Shown here: one piece after another, positions 22,021 to 31,863 of the stretch
How positions within the stretch are numbered: the first letter of the stretch is position 1
Layout of the letters: each line of letters begins with the position of its first letter
DNA from: Phytophthora hibernalis
Taxonomy: Eukaryota > Oomycota > Peronosporomycetes > Peronosporales > Peronosporaceae
Length of the DNA: 64,000 nucleotides
Reading direction: 5' to 3'
NCBI GenBank assembly: GCA_012656075.1
Contig: JAAKBF010000020.1
Coordinates: 868,001 to 932,000 of the forward strand
Made by a program: the position numbers and the translations under genes
Notes under the pieces: model-generated
Database searches by the model: none
What the model was told of the DNA's origin: nothing
Seen by the model: the letters and a program-made list of their open reading frames with translations, nothing else

Positions 22021-23936
22021 TTACTTTGGGAACAAGTCTTTGGCCTGGTGGAAAACCTTCGCCATTTTCGCCATGGTGTCCATCGTTCCGTTGTAAAGAA
22101 GCTTTACTGGAAGGTTTCCGCCAACAGCAGTCTGGCAGATATAGGTCAGTGAGAACCCTTCAGGATCCGGGACACTTGTATCCTCCTTGCAGTAGAAGCA
22201 CGAGAAAAAATGTGCCCACGGGTTGTTCCTGGGCGCGCAGGCACGTCTGGATGATCGACACTTCCAAAGCAGATAGAGTTCTCTCTTGCAACATTGAGTA
22301 TGCAAAAGTCTCGTGGGGCCACCAGTCCACCGAGAAACGGTTTCTGAGTGTTCACGCACACGCTGACGTCGGCATCGTCGTCAAAGTCACTGCTGTCGAA
22401 CGTCTCAATAACTTCAAAGTTTGCTTCGTTGAAATCCCACACGCTGCGAGCCCTAGGGTCTTTGCTGTCGAGAAAAGCCATAAATTTGTCCATCGAAATT
22501 CCCGAAATGGCCACTTCGATCTTGAATATCGCGAAGGGTGTCTTGTTTTCAGTCAGCTCGTAGATTTCGCTGCCACGGGTAGCCTTTACTAGCTTCCACG
22601 GACTTTCGTCACTCAGATAATACGCCAATGTTTCATTCATCTCTTGGATGCGAGCTTTGTACTCATCTGGGATGGACCCACTCTCTGGCACAACCGAAGA
22701 TCTTCGACGCCTCCTCTTCACGGGTGGTGCTGTCTGAGGAGCTACAGCTGCAGGCTTCGCGGTCCGTTCCGCATCGCCAAGGTTTCCAGAACTCTGTCGA
22801 TCCGCGTGAATCCATGGGTGCAACGTCAGAAAAATGCCGTACGTCGCCACACAATAGCATAGTCGTTGATGAACTGAGAAACCGTCCGCCAGTGCGATCA
22901 CCAGCAGAATCGACGCCGCAAAAAGAGACATCCACAGACCAATTGCAGCGTTCATGCTGGTTCCATCAGAGCCATCGCTTGCTACAAGACCCAAAAACGA
23001 CGCGACGCGGTATGAGAGCCCTTCACTACTAGAGCGAGCGATTGATCTTATCGGTCGCTTTGCAAGGTCACTGTCGTTGGAGCTGTCCATGAACGAAAAC
23101 CTGCGAGAATCAGTGAAAGGGTCTGCCTCCGCCCACACTTGGTCCACCATCATAGACACCCGGCGCTCAGATTCCAACATGGACCCTCGACGACTGGAGT
23201 CCATCATTGAGCCTCGACGGCTGGAGCCCATCATGGAGCTGTGTATCGTGGAGCTTCGACGACTGGACCCCATCGTCGCCTCTGAGTCTACCATCGACCC
23301 TCGGCGCCTCGACTCGATCATAGTAGAGCTTCTTCCTCCGAAGATGACACCGCGTGACTCTCGACCTCTGTTCTGTGTGGTATCTGGTCGGTTAGAATCT
23401 CCACGTAAACGCGGTGTGGTGTCGGTTGAGACGCCCTCGCTCTCTTGCCAGGTCTGTCCGAAGCACTGGATGCAGATGCGCGAGTTGCCCTTGAGCACCT
23501 TGGGGAGCCCCTTGCGGACACCCAACAACGGGAACTTGAGTGTGCAAAACTGGCATCGCCACTTGCGGCACTAGTGACCCATCAACGCAGTACAAAGAGC
23601 AACTTTAGCGTCACATTACGAGCCAGGGTAGACAAGACTAACTTACGTAGTCACATCGCTTCGGAGGAGTAAGTCGCGCAATGCCTTCAGATTGGCGCAG
23701 TACAAACACGTCTGGACCTCAACGCCGTCCTCTGCCACAACATTACGAGCAGCACCGCCGCCCACCACGTCCATAGCAAGAAGCTCAGCGCGGTGCAGCT
23801 TCGTTAATGCCAGCATCCGAACCCAGCGACTGCCGTAATCAGCGAGGCTTGGCGTAATAACCATTTCTACCAATCCCAGGATTCGAGCGTTTCGATTGGT
23901 CGAAGGCACTTCAAGCTGGCCAAAGTATCTGTCAGT
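22021..23936 (-). CDS. FYVE-like zinc finger / membrane / START-domain protein, 5'-incomplete
   Basis: Order from the 5' side: an RNARILGLVEMVITPS segment (23900) usual after an N-terminal START domain in oomycete FYVE-START proteins; Cys pairs CLYC, CRKWRCQFC and CIQC that form a FYVE-type zinc site; a Ser/Arg region with five RRxS motifs; two hydrophobic helices (AAIGLWMSLFAASILLVIAL; CYCVATYGIFLTLHPWI); then a START lipid-binding domain (WKLVKATRGSEIYEL, PRDFCILN, CQTAVGGNLPVKLL). Intron 23582-23648 separates the first two Cys groups. A frame change near 22330 lies inside START. No ATG precedes the first segment and the next gene's stop is only 80 bp upstream, so an N-terminal START domain is absent. 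FYVE domains bind phosphatidylinositol 3-phosphate and START domains carry lipids. Confidence 0.68.
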
Positions 23937-24015
23937 CAAAGTAAGGTTTTCTGTAGTTCACTATGACGATCTCTTTTCGATGGGGCTTAGCTATAAGAAT
24001 TTTACCTGGCTAGGC

Positions 24016-25922
24016 TTACGCAGGAGGCATGAGCAGACTTGACCAGACCGTGACACCTGTGCCGACGGATCCGATGACGATGGCGCCGACGAAGAGCAGC
24101 ACGGGTCCAATCTTCTTTGGGCCTAGCAACGGACCGTCCTCGAGCTTCAAGATGAAAGCAGCCGGGAAGCAGAAGCACACGACGGTGGAGCAGGTGCCAC
24201 CGATGATGCCGAAGACCAAGTTGATACTGGGGCAGAAGATGGCCAGCAATAGCGCCAGCAGCACCAGACTACTCGTCACAGCCACGTGACGGGTCCACGA
24301 GTCCTCCGAGTTGGAAAGAACATCATGTCGATCGTGAACCGACACGGAAAGATGTTCAGCGGGAAGGCCACAGCCACCGTGAAGGTGATGGCGGCCCGGC
24401 TGATGGCGATCAACGTATCGTCCATCGGGAAGCTCAGCAGGATGTTGCCTTTGTACTTGGGCTCTACGAGCTGCGGGCCGAAGGCCAAATACGCGACCAC
24501 GCCGATCGACAGGTAAATCAGGAAACTAACAAGCGTCGCCCGATCGACAACTTTGTTCATGCGTCGAATGCACGGCCGTTGCAGCTCTGTGTAGATTGAA
24601 AAAACGTTGACCTGGTAAAAAGTGTTAGACCGACGGCGGCAAAGGATATCACATGCAAGATGCCTTCGTACCTGGCACGTGAAGGCGAACATCACGATTG
24701 GCACACCAAGCATGAAGTCTGGGCCGCGACTCAAGTCGATCGTCCAGCTGATGTCTTCTGGGATTCCATGAGCACTCGTGTACATGATCGAGCGAATAGC
24801 CACCGCCACGACAAGAAAAATGATGGAGAGCACGCCCAGAATGGACGAGAACTGAAGGCTGCTGATGTCTTTCATGAGAGACAGCGGGAGCATGATCGTT
24901 CCACATGACATCGTCATGAGCACCCAGCGCTGCGCGAAAATGCTGTGCATGCCAAAGCAGAGCTCGCCAAGCGGTGTGATGATGTCTCCCAGTGTCACGA
25001 GGTACGCAACCGAGATGCCGAAACAGAAGATGAGGATATTCACCTCGACAAAAATCGTCATCTACAGCGGGACGGAGGTGTGAAATGAGACTATCGGCAC
25101 CAGAGCAGTAAGCAAAAAGAAATACCTTCGTGCCAAAGCAGTGCATGGCCAAATCCTCGTACGACTTGAGCCTGCGATAAAGGAACCGACACAGAATACG
25201 CGTTAGTCTTCTGTAAAGTCGTTGCGAGGACTGCATCGCTCTCCTACTTGGTGATATCTTCGGCGCGGATCAGCAGACGAATCGTGTACACAGTTAGAAC
25301 AGCTGCCAAGATAAGTTGTGCCACAGCGAAGCCCAATCCGGATACTGCAACAGCATACGGAAGCGACAATGCTCCTGCGCCAAGCGTAGCGCCCGCCAAA
25401 TTAAAGACCGATCCGCGAATCGATCCCTTTGACGGAATGATGGACTGGTGGTACGGGAAAGCATCGCTGAGAAGGTCGTCGTCGTTAGGCTAATTAGCGC
25501 GGTAAAACAATAGCGACAGCAAGTGTTAGTACGCGCACGCGTACGTGGGAACACACTCAATGATACCAGGACAAATAACCAACCTTTCGGTTCCTCATCG
25601 GCGACAAGGAGGCGATGAAGCTTCCAATCTTCTTCATTTTCTGTGGTGAAGAAGCAGATAACCGAGTTAGCACTCTTAGACGTACGCAGCACCGAAGCAA
25701 TCTCCGTCCTGCTACACACTTGACACAGACCTTGAAAATGAGCGGTGTGTAGCCCAGTTGTTTCAAGTACGAGTCTCGCAGCTTCCTCTTCACGTGGACG
25801 TCTCCTCTCTCGACGTGTTGGTCGTACACCATGTTGGCAGGCGAAGACAGCGAGCTGGAGCGCCCCTTCGAGTGCGCTGGCAGCAGCGGCTCCGTCACGC
25901 CATTGTCGTTCTCGTGGTTCAT
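24016..25922 (-). CDS. AAAP/SLC38-type amino-acid transporter
   Basis: Six exons are joined by GT..AG introns at 25641-25730, 25490-25583, 25172-25247, 25062-25125 and 24612-24671. The protein has a polar N-terminus with an LLPAHSK motif and an IGSFIASLSP segment. Eleven or so helices follow: GSVFNLAGATLGAGALSLPY (the family's first unwound helix with GAGALxLP), LILAAVLTVYTIRLLI, FCFGISVAYLVTLGD, SILGVLSIIFLVVAVAI, GVPIVMFAFTCQ-VNVFSIYTEL, LVSFLIYLSIGVVAYLAFG, LVLLALLLAIFCPSINLVFGIIGGTCSTV. That matches vacuolar or plasma-membrane neutral amino-acid/H+ or Na+ symporters. One base is lost near 24320 in the last exon (FFP/NSEDSW). ATG 25922 precedes NHENDNGVTEPLL. It shares a divergent promoter with the coiled-coil gene. 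Confidence 0.88.
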
Positions 25923-26449
25923 CGGAGCAGATTTCCTGCTCGCAGCAACCACACTTTGGCAGGCGTCCCTCGGCCGTTGAATAACACCTTTCAGAAAATT
26001 GGCCGACGCCGGTATGATCCCACAGTGGGCTACGGTTTCAACCTGTGGTGTTGGCACACAAAACCTACTCATTGGCATGTTTTGAAATTGAATAAAACTT
26101 TAAATTAAAAGATAAAAAGCGTAAAAACGTTCTAAACGTTTTTATGGTGATTTTGAATCCAGTCTAAAGGGTCATTGCAAGAAAATGATATCAATTTTTT
26201 TGGGTCAAATTCGGTCAAGGTCAAAATGGGTCAACGCATTTATTTGGGTCAACAGGCGGGTCAAATTTGACATGGGTCAAAGCAACTTCAGATCGTGAAT
26301 ACTAACGCAGAGCGTCGGGATAGAGAGGTCTTTTGAGCCCTGCATTGGTGTATTTCATTCAGTTTCCCTAGGAATATGTTTCCTTATTGCGAGGTGGATA
26401 TTCTTGGCGCTATTTAAACTTGAGCTTGAACCTGTCTGCAGTCCAAGTC
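25923..26449. promoter_or_regulatory. Divergent promoter with a GGGTCAA array
   Basis: This stretch lies between the starts of the transporter (-) and the coiled-coil gene (+). It holds five exact GGGTCAA heptamers in one orientation at 26202, 26228, 26246, 26258 and 26274. Related GGGTCAT (26169), CGGTCAA (26212) and AGGTCAA (26218) are nearby. A hairpin with arms TAAAAACGT and ACGTTTTTA lies at 26122-26144. The reverse complement TTGACCC contains the TTGAC core bound by WRKY factors in plants, but WRKY is not expected in oomycetes, so the binder is unknown. Confidence 0.55.
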
Positions 26450-29241
26450 ATGACTCTGAATGGCAGCAGCGAACGCCAACGACCTGTTGAGCATGCAAGA
26501 CCAGCGCCACCTCCAGCAAATATTTCCCCTGGCGGCTTTGCCTTCGACTCCACTGCAGGCAAACGCTTCACTGTTCGAGACGGATTTCACTTGAAAACTC
26601 GCAACGCCGAGGCGCACGCGGCAATCGACGCGCAGCTCACGGCTTGCAGAGAACCCTGCGAGCTGATGGCTCCACCTGAATCTGACGATGAAGTTCTCTG
26701 TGAAATCGTTGCAGGACCCACCAAACAGGAAATCACCTCGGTCCTTCCATCGGCCATGCAAAAATGCAGAGTTGAGAAAATAAGCAACAATAACTTGGAA
26801 GATCGACGCCACCATGAAGGAGCGAGCAAGGATGATGCACCTGAAGATGAAACCAGACGCGCTACCAGTACTGCAGTCGCTGTCCTTGACCAGTTACTTC
26901 AACCGGAGAATTCCAGCCTTGGTTCAGGTCGAACAAGTAGCCGCGACATCTCATCTGGAAAGGTTCGCGCTGCTCTAAGGGCACCCGCAGAATGGTTGAT
27001 ACATCGGCATCGCCCAAGCGAAACCCAGCAACGGAAGCAACGGAAGGTTGACAAGTTGCTCGACGAGATGCTACAGGAACCGGAACCTCAGAAAGTGACG
27101 CATCCGAAACAAGACGAAACGTTAGCACCACGAAGACCCCGCTGCCAGTCAACCTTGGGCTCAACGTACAGTCAGCGCGTAGCAGCAGCACGACCTACCA
27201 AGCAGCTATCTCGTGAGAACAACCAACATTATCACAGGGAGCTACTGCAACCACTGACTGAGACTGAGCGTGGACTTGTGCGAAGCCGCGAGGACAACAA
27301 CAAGGCGGTCGACAAGCTGCTAGTTTCGCTCTTCCATCGTCCAAGCGCTCCCTCCTCACCACCAACTACTACGACGTCGCTCATTCCAATTACAAAGCCT
27401 ACGACCCCGGTCAACAGATATTCTACTCGACGAAGTGTCATACGCCATGAAACAGCAGTAGCTCTGCGCTCACGCAACCTGGTCTCTCGGTTGAACGAGC
27501 TGCGCAGCCTGCCACAGTTACTGGAACAAATGCAAGCCCTACAATTGTGGAAGAGACAACAGCATATAGCAGAGCACGGCGTCGACATTGTAGCCAGGAA
27601 CCGCGCAAATACGTTGCAGGTACTGCAAAAGCCGTCACAAACGCCCGTACTTCCGTCAGCCATCGATCATAAGGTCCATCTAGCAAACAAGCGTAAGCAG
27701 GAGCTGGATGCAGCGAAAGAAGAAAGTGTAAACCGTATCGTCGTTCGCTGGCAAATTCGTCGTGAGCAGCGGACCGAGCAGGCACGACGTATTCACGTGC
27801 AAAGCCAATGGCTACTGGTCGTCGCACTTGCTGGGAGCTCTAAGAAGTGGTTGGCCAAGTTCCATGAGTTTCGTCAAAAACGGAGTGCACTGGTACGCGT
27901 TTCGATGGCCAGGCGTCTGCAGCGTTATTGGAGACAGCGAACCCTTGTCAAGCGTAACTCGTTGCAGCTACTGCGCTTTGCTCCGAGCACGCCTCTCTCA
28001 TCGGCATTCTATCGGATGCCTGTGGTGATCAAGCAGTCGCAACTCTTCAGCAGAGCACACGAGATTGGCTCAAGCAGAAACACGACCGCGAACGAAATGA
28101 TGACATCGCGCAGATCATTACTGCATGGTTCGAGTTCCAAGACGTCAAGTTTCGCCGCATTATCTTGCGCTTCCGGAAGCGCGTCCGGGACTTTCAGGTC
28201 ATGTGGAGGGCCTGGCGAGCCATTACAGCAGCGCGGATTAAGTTGCTCCTCCTCGTCTGGACTAAGCTGGAGCGCAAGGTCAAACGGCGCCATGGGATCA
28301 TTTCATCACATCCGTCTGTCAGCTTCACGCTGGCCAACGACCCTCTTCAACTGAAAGCCAGTGAAAATGCAAGGCCCGGCACAGGAAATGGATTCACCCT
28401 TCATGGTGTGTTGCAGCGAACCACAGCTGAACGACCCACGAGTCAGCAGAAGCAACTAGAAGACATGCATCGACATTTCCGCAACGGAGGCGCTGTGCAC
28501 ATGCCTATCGGCGCAGTCTCGCCTGGATCGTTGAGGACGCACTCTTCAACCAGTCCCAATTCCCCTTCGGCTGGGTATCAACCCTCGCCACCATCACCTT
28601 CGTCTCGCAATTCAAACAGGCCACGGCCGGCGGAGAGTGCTCACGTTCGACAGGATTTCCAGCTGCGCAACAACATGGGAGAAGAGTTCCAGCTCGTCAT
28701 GCTCGACGTGTACACCACTCGGCAGAATCTATCACCGAAGTCAAAATCGCCAACAAGGGCGACATTTGGAGCTGCACCGAGCCAGGAGACCAAGCGAACG
28801 CCTGGAAAAAGTGGGTCTCTGATCCAACCTCCACCACTTCAATTGCCGTCTGCTGATTCCAACGTGCCAGTACCTCCGTCCAAGAAGGTCCCTCATCAGC
28901 TGAAGGTGACAGTACTCCGGAAGCTACTGTCGGAGAAGCGCAACTTGTATTCAAATGCTCGAGACCGCGGACGCGAGGCGTGGGCTGCGGCACGGAAGCA
29001 AATGCGCGACGAGGTCTTCCGCTACGATGTACTGGACGAGTTGGCAGCATTCCAGCAATTGCAAGCCAAATACGCGACGTTCCTGCTACTGCACAGCATC
29101 ACCGAGACGGAGATGTTGCGCCTCATTCATGAAACACAGGACGAAGTCAACGCTGTCACGAGCCGCCGCAAAAGCGTTCAAGGTAAAAGGCTGTCTGTTA
29201 CTGCACGCGAGAACCATCCGCAAAGGATTAATTTTGAGTAA
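26450..29241 (+). CDS. Large basic coiled-coil protein with IQ/Sfi1-like Trp-Arg helices
   Basis: About 930 codons from ATG 26450 to TAA 29239-29241, with one frame change near 28050. The first half is polar and low in structure, with blocks such as VDKLLDEMLQEP and VDKLLVSLFHRPS repeated as short amphipathic helices. From about 27660 the chain becomes helical, with repeated hydrophobic-Trp-Arg units (NRIVVRWQIRREQRTEQ, RRLQRYWRQRTLVKR, IILRFRKRVRDFQVMWRAW) that look like IQ or Sfi1 calmodulin/centrin-binding segments. The C-terminus has a helical ARDRGREAWAAARKQM block. A centrosome, flagellar or cytoskeletal role is likely by analogy only. No enzyme motif. I do not recognise a named family. 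Confidence 0.62.
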
Positions 29242-29259
29242 ATAAATCGTCCTCGTAAC

Positions 29260-29334
29260 TTGGCGGGAAACTTTTATGATGTAGCCATCTGGTAATAGCT
29301 ACATCGTACTTAGCCATTCAAAGTTCCCGCCAAG
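29260..29334. promoter_or_regulatory. Inverted pair of E2F-like sites
   Basis: TTGGCGGGAAA at 29260-29270 and its inverse TTCCCGCCAAG at 29324-29334 form the ends of an imperfect palindrome. Its inner parts (ATGATGTAGC / AGCTACATCGT) also partly pair. TTGGCGGGAAA fits the E2F consensus TTTSSCGC. The pair lies 34-108 bp before the ATG of the RPA-interacting protein, a replication-linked gene and a plausible E2F target. Confidence 0.55.
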
Positions 29335-29367
29335 AAAAGGCAGTCAGTCCGCAATCAGCCAAAGCTA

Positions 29368-30102
29368 ATGATGCCACCAACTCATCGCGTGTCCGTCAAG
29401 CGCCTGTCGCTCTCCCCGCCTGCGTGGAAGGACCAGCTACGGCAGCGCTGTCTGCTGCGTCTGAAGCGCGACCGCAGCCACCTGCTGGCCAAGCTGCGGC
29501 GTCCAGACACGAGCGTCTCGGAAGAAATGCAGCGACTGGTGGCGCACGAGCAGCTCGAGCAGTCAGTGGATGACCTGCTGGAGATGGGGAGACTACAGGA
29601 GAACGACTACTTGGAGATCGTCCACGCGCTGGAGGAGGAGCTGCGGCAGGAGGAGCAGCCGGACGAAGAGTTGCAACAGGCCGAGCACATGGCCGAGCTG
29701 GAGGACGCGGAGCTGGAGGCGCTGCTGGCGGGGATGGACCTGGACGCGCAACCAATTGACGAGGAGCAGGCAGATGCGGTACTGTGTCCTATCTGCAAGG
29801 CAGGCCACTTGAGAGAGCACGAGTCGTTCATCTCCTGCGGCTGCGGCTTCACGTTCCACGTTAAATTCGTGTACCATAGCGCGCTCGAGGACTTCCAGGA
29901 AAAGGTCGTGAACGCCTTCATGACGCATCGGTACGAACTGCATACTGATAATATGGAGGCTGCAAGGGGTTTACTTTATTGTTTTGGGTTGCGCAGGGAC
30001 ACGTGCTCCTCTGACCCGACGTTTGAGAAGAAGACGAGTGATGATGTTGACGTCCTGTGCATCCAGTGCGTGCACTGCAGCTGCAACCAGGAGCTACCTT
30101 GA
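29368..30102 (+). CDS. RPA-interacting protein (RPAIN/RIP family)
   Basis: A 244-codon frame. The N-terminus has the family's PPAWKDQLRQRCLLRLKRDR helix, corresponding to PPWKETYRQRCLERMR in the animal protein. The middle is an acidic, Leu-rich coiled segment. The C-terminus has a zinc-finger-like part with CPICKAGHL, FISCGCGF and a final CIQCVHCSC. Animal RPAIN carries RPA, the single-strand DNA-binding complex, into the nucleus. A piece between HTDNMEAAR and DTCSS (about 29967-30000) is in frame but unlike the rest, and may be a retained short intron. Paired E2F-like sites upstream fit S-phase expression. Confidence 0.75.
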   Translation: MMPPTHRVSVKRLSLSPPAWKDQLRQRCLLRLKRDRSHLLAKLRRPDTSVSEEMQRLVAHEQLEQSVDDLLEMGRLQENDYLEIVHALEEELRQEEQPDEELQQAEHMAELEDAELEALLAGMDLDAQPIDEEQADAVLCPICKAGHLREHESFISCGCGFTFHVKFVYHSALEDFQEKVVNAFMTHRYELHTDNMEAARGLLYCFGLRRDTCSSDPTFEKKTSDDVDVLCIQCVHCSCNQELP

Positions 30103-30173
30103 AACCAAGTTCCAGTTTTTATTTATCTCCTACGCTTCCCATTCCACTGCGTCTCGCCCGTGTTGTTCGTATG

Positions 30174-30728
30174 CTAGATTGCAGGCAGGAAGTGCGCCGT
30201 CATTAAGGCTCCGATACACAAGAGTGCCAGTAACCCGGGCGTGAGCAGACCCCACACGGGCCACAAAGCGCAGATGTAGCAGAAGGCGGCCACGACCCCC
30301 ACGACGGTGGCCACGGGGATCATCCGCGGGCAGTATACGCTCCATTCGAACTGCACGCGCTTGATGTAGGGAAGGTACACGGCCAAGTACGTGGTGATGC
30401 ACACGTTGACGCCCGTGCAGACCATCGCCACCTGAAAAAGCCCCTGTTCGTGACAAATTAGCAGCCAATTGCCAGCTTTTAGCGCAGCTCCACGCACCGT
30501 TTGACGCGCGGGTCCGTGAAGATGACGCGGAAAAATCCGTCCCGTAGGCCACGAGCCCCGCCGCCGCCACCCACAGAAATGCGTGCAGTCTTGTGCTCCA
30601 GAGCGCCGCGCGCTGGGACCGACTAATGCGCGACGCAGTGTGCTGATCGCTGTCGCTGTCATCTTCGTCGCTGTCGTGGTGGTGCACGGCCGGGGCACGC
30701 GCTGGTACGAGCGAGTGCGGGCAGCCAT
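30174..30728 (-). CDS. TMEM128-like four-helix membrane protein
   Basis: Two exons (30728-30498 and 30431-30174) flank a GT..AG intron at 30432-30497. Four hydrophobic helices: LHAFLWVAAAGLVAYGTDFF, MVCTGVNVCITTYLAVYLPY, MIPVATVVGVVAAFCYICAL and LLTPGLLALLCIGALMTAHF. The signature FEWSVYCPRMIPVATV...ICALWPVWGLLTP matches animal TMEM128 (LEWYCGIGE..YPALIPITT...IALWHVWSFFTP). The function of TMEM128 is not established. The N-terminus is basic and Ser/Thr-rich. One base is missing in the A run at 30531-30535, and another change near 30640 is needed. Confidence 0.75.
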   Translation of the reverse strand: MAARTRSYQRVPRPCTTTTATKMTATAISTLRRALVGPSARRSGAQDCTHFCGWRRRGSWPTGRIFPRHLHGPARQTVRGAALKAGNWLLICHEQGLFQVAMVCTGVNVCITTYLAVYLPYIKRVQFEWSVYCPRMIPVATVVGVVAAFCYICALWPVWGLLTPGLLALLCIGALMTAHFLPAI

Positions 30729-31863
30729 GATACCGATCGCCCGATCAGTCGCTGTTGAAATTAAGCCTTCTGACGAAACAGAATTTCGTCATGTTAAAAC
30801 AACGAATGAAAACTTGGGAAGGCCGCCTTTACGAACTCAAAGCCGCCTCGTTAATATACCGGTAGTTTTCAGTAGCAATACTTGAAGTACCAATCTACTG
30901 TATGCGCTATTATTAATAATACGTGGTAGTCTTATTTTCCCGGGAGAAATCTTTTCGTTTACATGTTACTTTGAAGTATTCCAAATTTTCAAATACATTC
31001 GAAAATTTGGATCACGGGTCCCTTCAATGCTCTCAAGTTTTGCCAATGTGGCATCCATTTCGACGGATGGCATTGGAGGTGGCGAGGGATCGCTCGTGTA
31101 AAAAGCTTTCATGACGCCAACAGAATCGGGTTCTTTTTTGGGAGTTTCGAGCGCCTCCCGCCCTGAACCTCAGTTTTGAAAGTTCTAACGACCCACCGAT
31201 TTCGAGCCCTGACTGCGTGTCGATTGTTTGGCAGCTTCAGTTGCTCAAGTACATCGCAAAATATGATGTCCTAGAAATGCGAGTCGCACGCCGCAATCCC
31301 CATCTCGTGATGGCCGAGCTCTCCTCCCAGGGTGTCAGGAGTCCTGACTCAGGACGTGAGATTCTTGGCGATTAATTGGACGAACACGTGGGATCGCGGC
31401 AATCCGCCTCTACGACAATTTCCTTCGACTGGTCGATGTTGACTCAGTGATCATAACGACGAAAAGGAGAGGTGCGTGGCTCTGGGGCCCGTGGAAACTT
31501 TGATTCTGCTGGTCAACATTGGTGCTCGGAACGAACAGCAAGTAAGCTTACGCCTAATAATTGCTGCGATTCAATGATACAATTCACTCAAGGTCGACCA
31601 TCTTGACCGACGGGCAGTACATGTATTCTGATGACTTATTAATATCAGTTGTTACTGTTGTTCGCGTCTCTGAAGGCATTCACATCGCAAGATCAGGCGA
31701 GGTGCGACCAAGATGAAAATGATCGCAACCACGTTATTTGTTTATTATTCGACCACCGATCGGATTTGCTTGCAAGTGTTCCGACGTTGTCTTCTAATAC
31801 ACCGGCTCAGGGTTTGTGACGACCAGCTCCATTCTTGAATTCGCCTCAACGTGAATAAGCAAG
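30729..31863. other. Intergenic region with one stop-free unknown frame
   Basis: Mostly AT-rich DNA with a TACCGGTA at 30857-30864. A plus-strand frame from 31115 to TAA 31373-31375 stays open for 86 codons with protein-like composition (ISSPDCVSIVWQLQLLKY) but has no start near its 5' end. It may be a gene or transposon remnant. Nothing else is recognisable. Confidence 0.4.
31826..31841 (+). promoter_or_regulatory. Possible oomycete initiator element
   Basis: GCTCCATTCTTGAATT lies 23 bp before the polygalacturonase ATG. It resembles the oomycete Inr/FPR core promoter (GCTCATTYYNCAWTTT) with a few mismatches. The position fits a short 5' UTR. Confidence 0.35.

Noticed and set aside
26202..26280. 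Plant WRKY W-box cluster (TTGACC) as explanation of the heptamers
   Set aside because: WRKY factors are not expected in oomycetes; the array is real but its binder is unknown.
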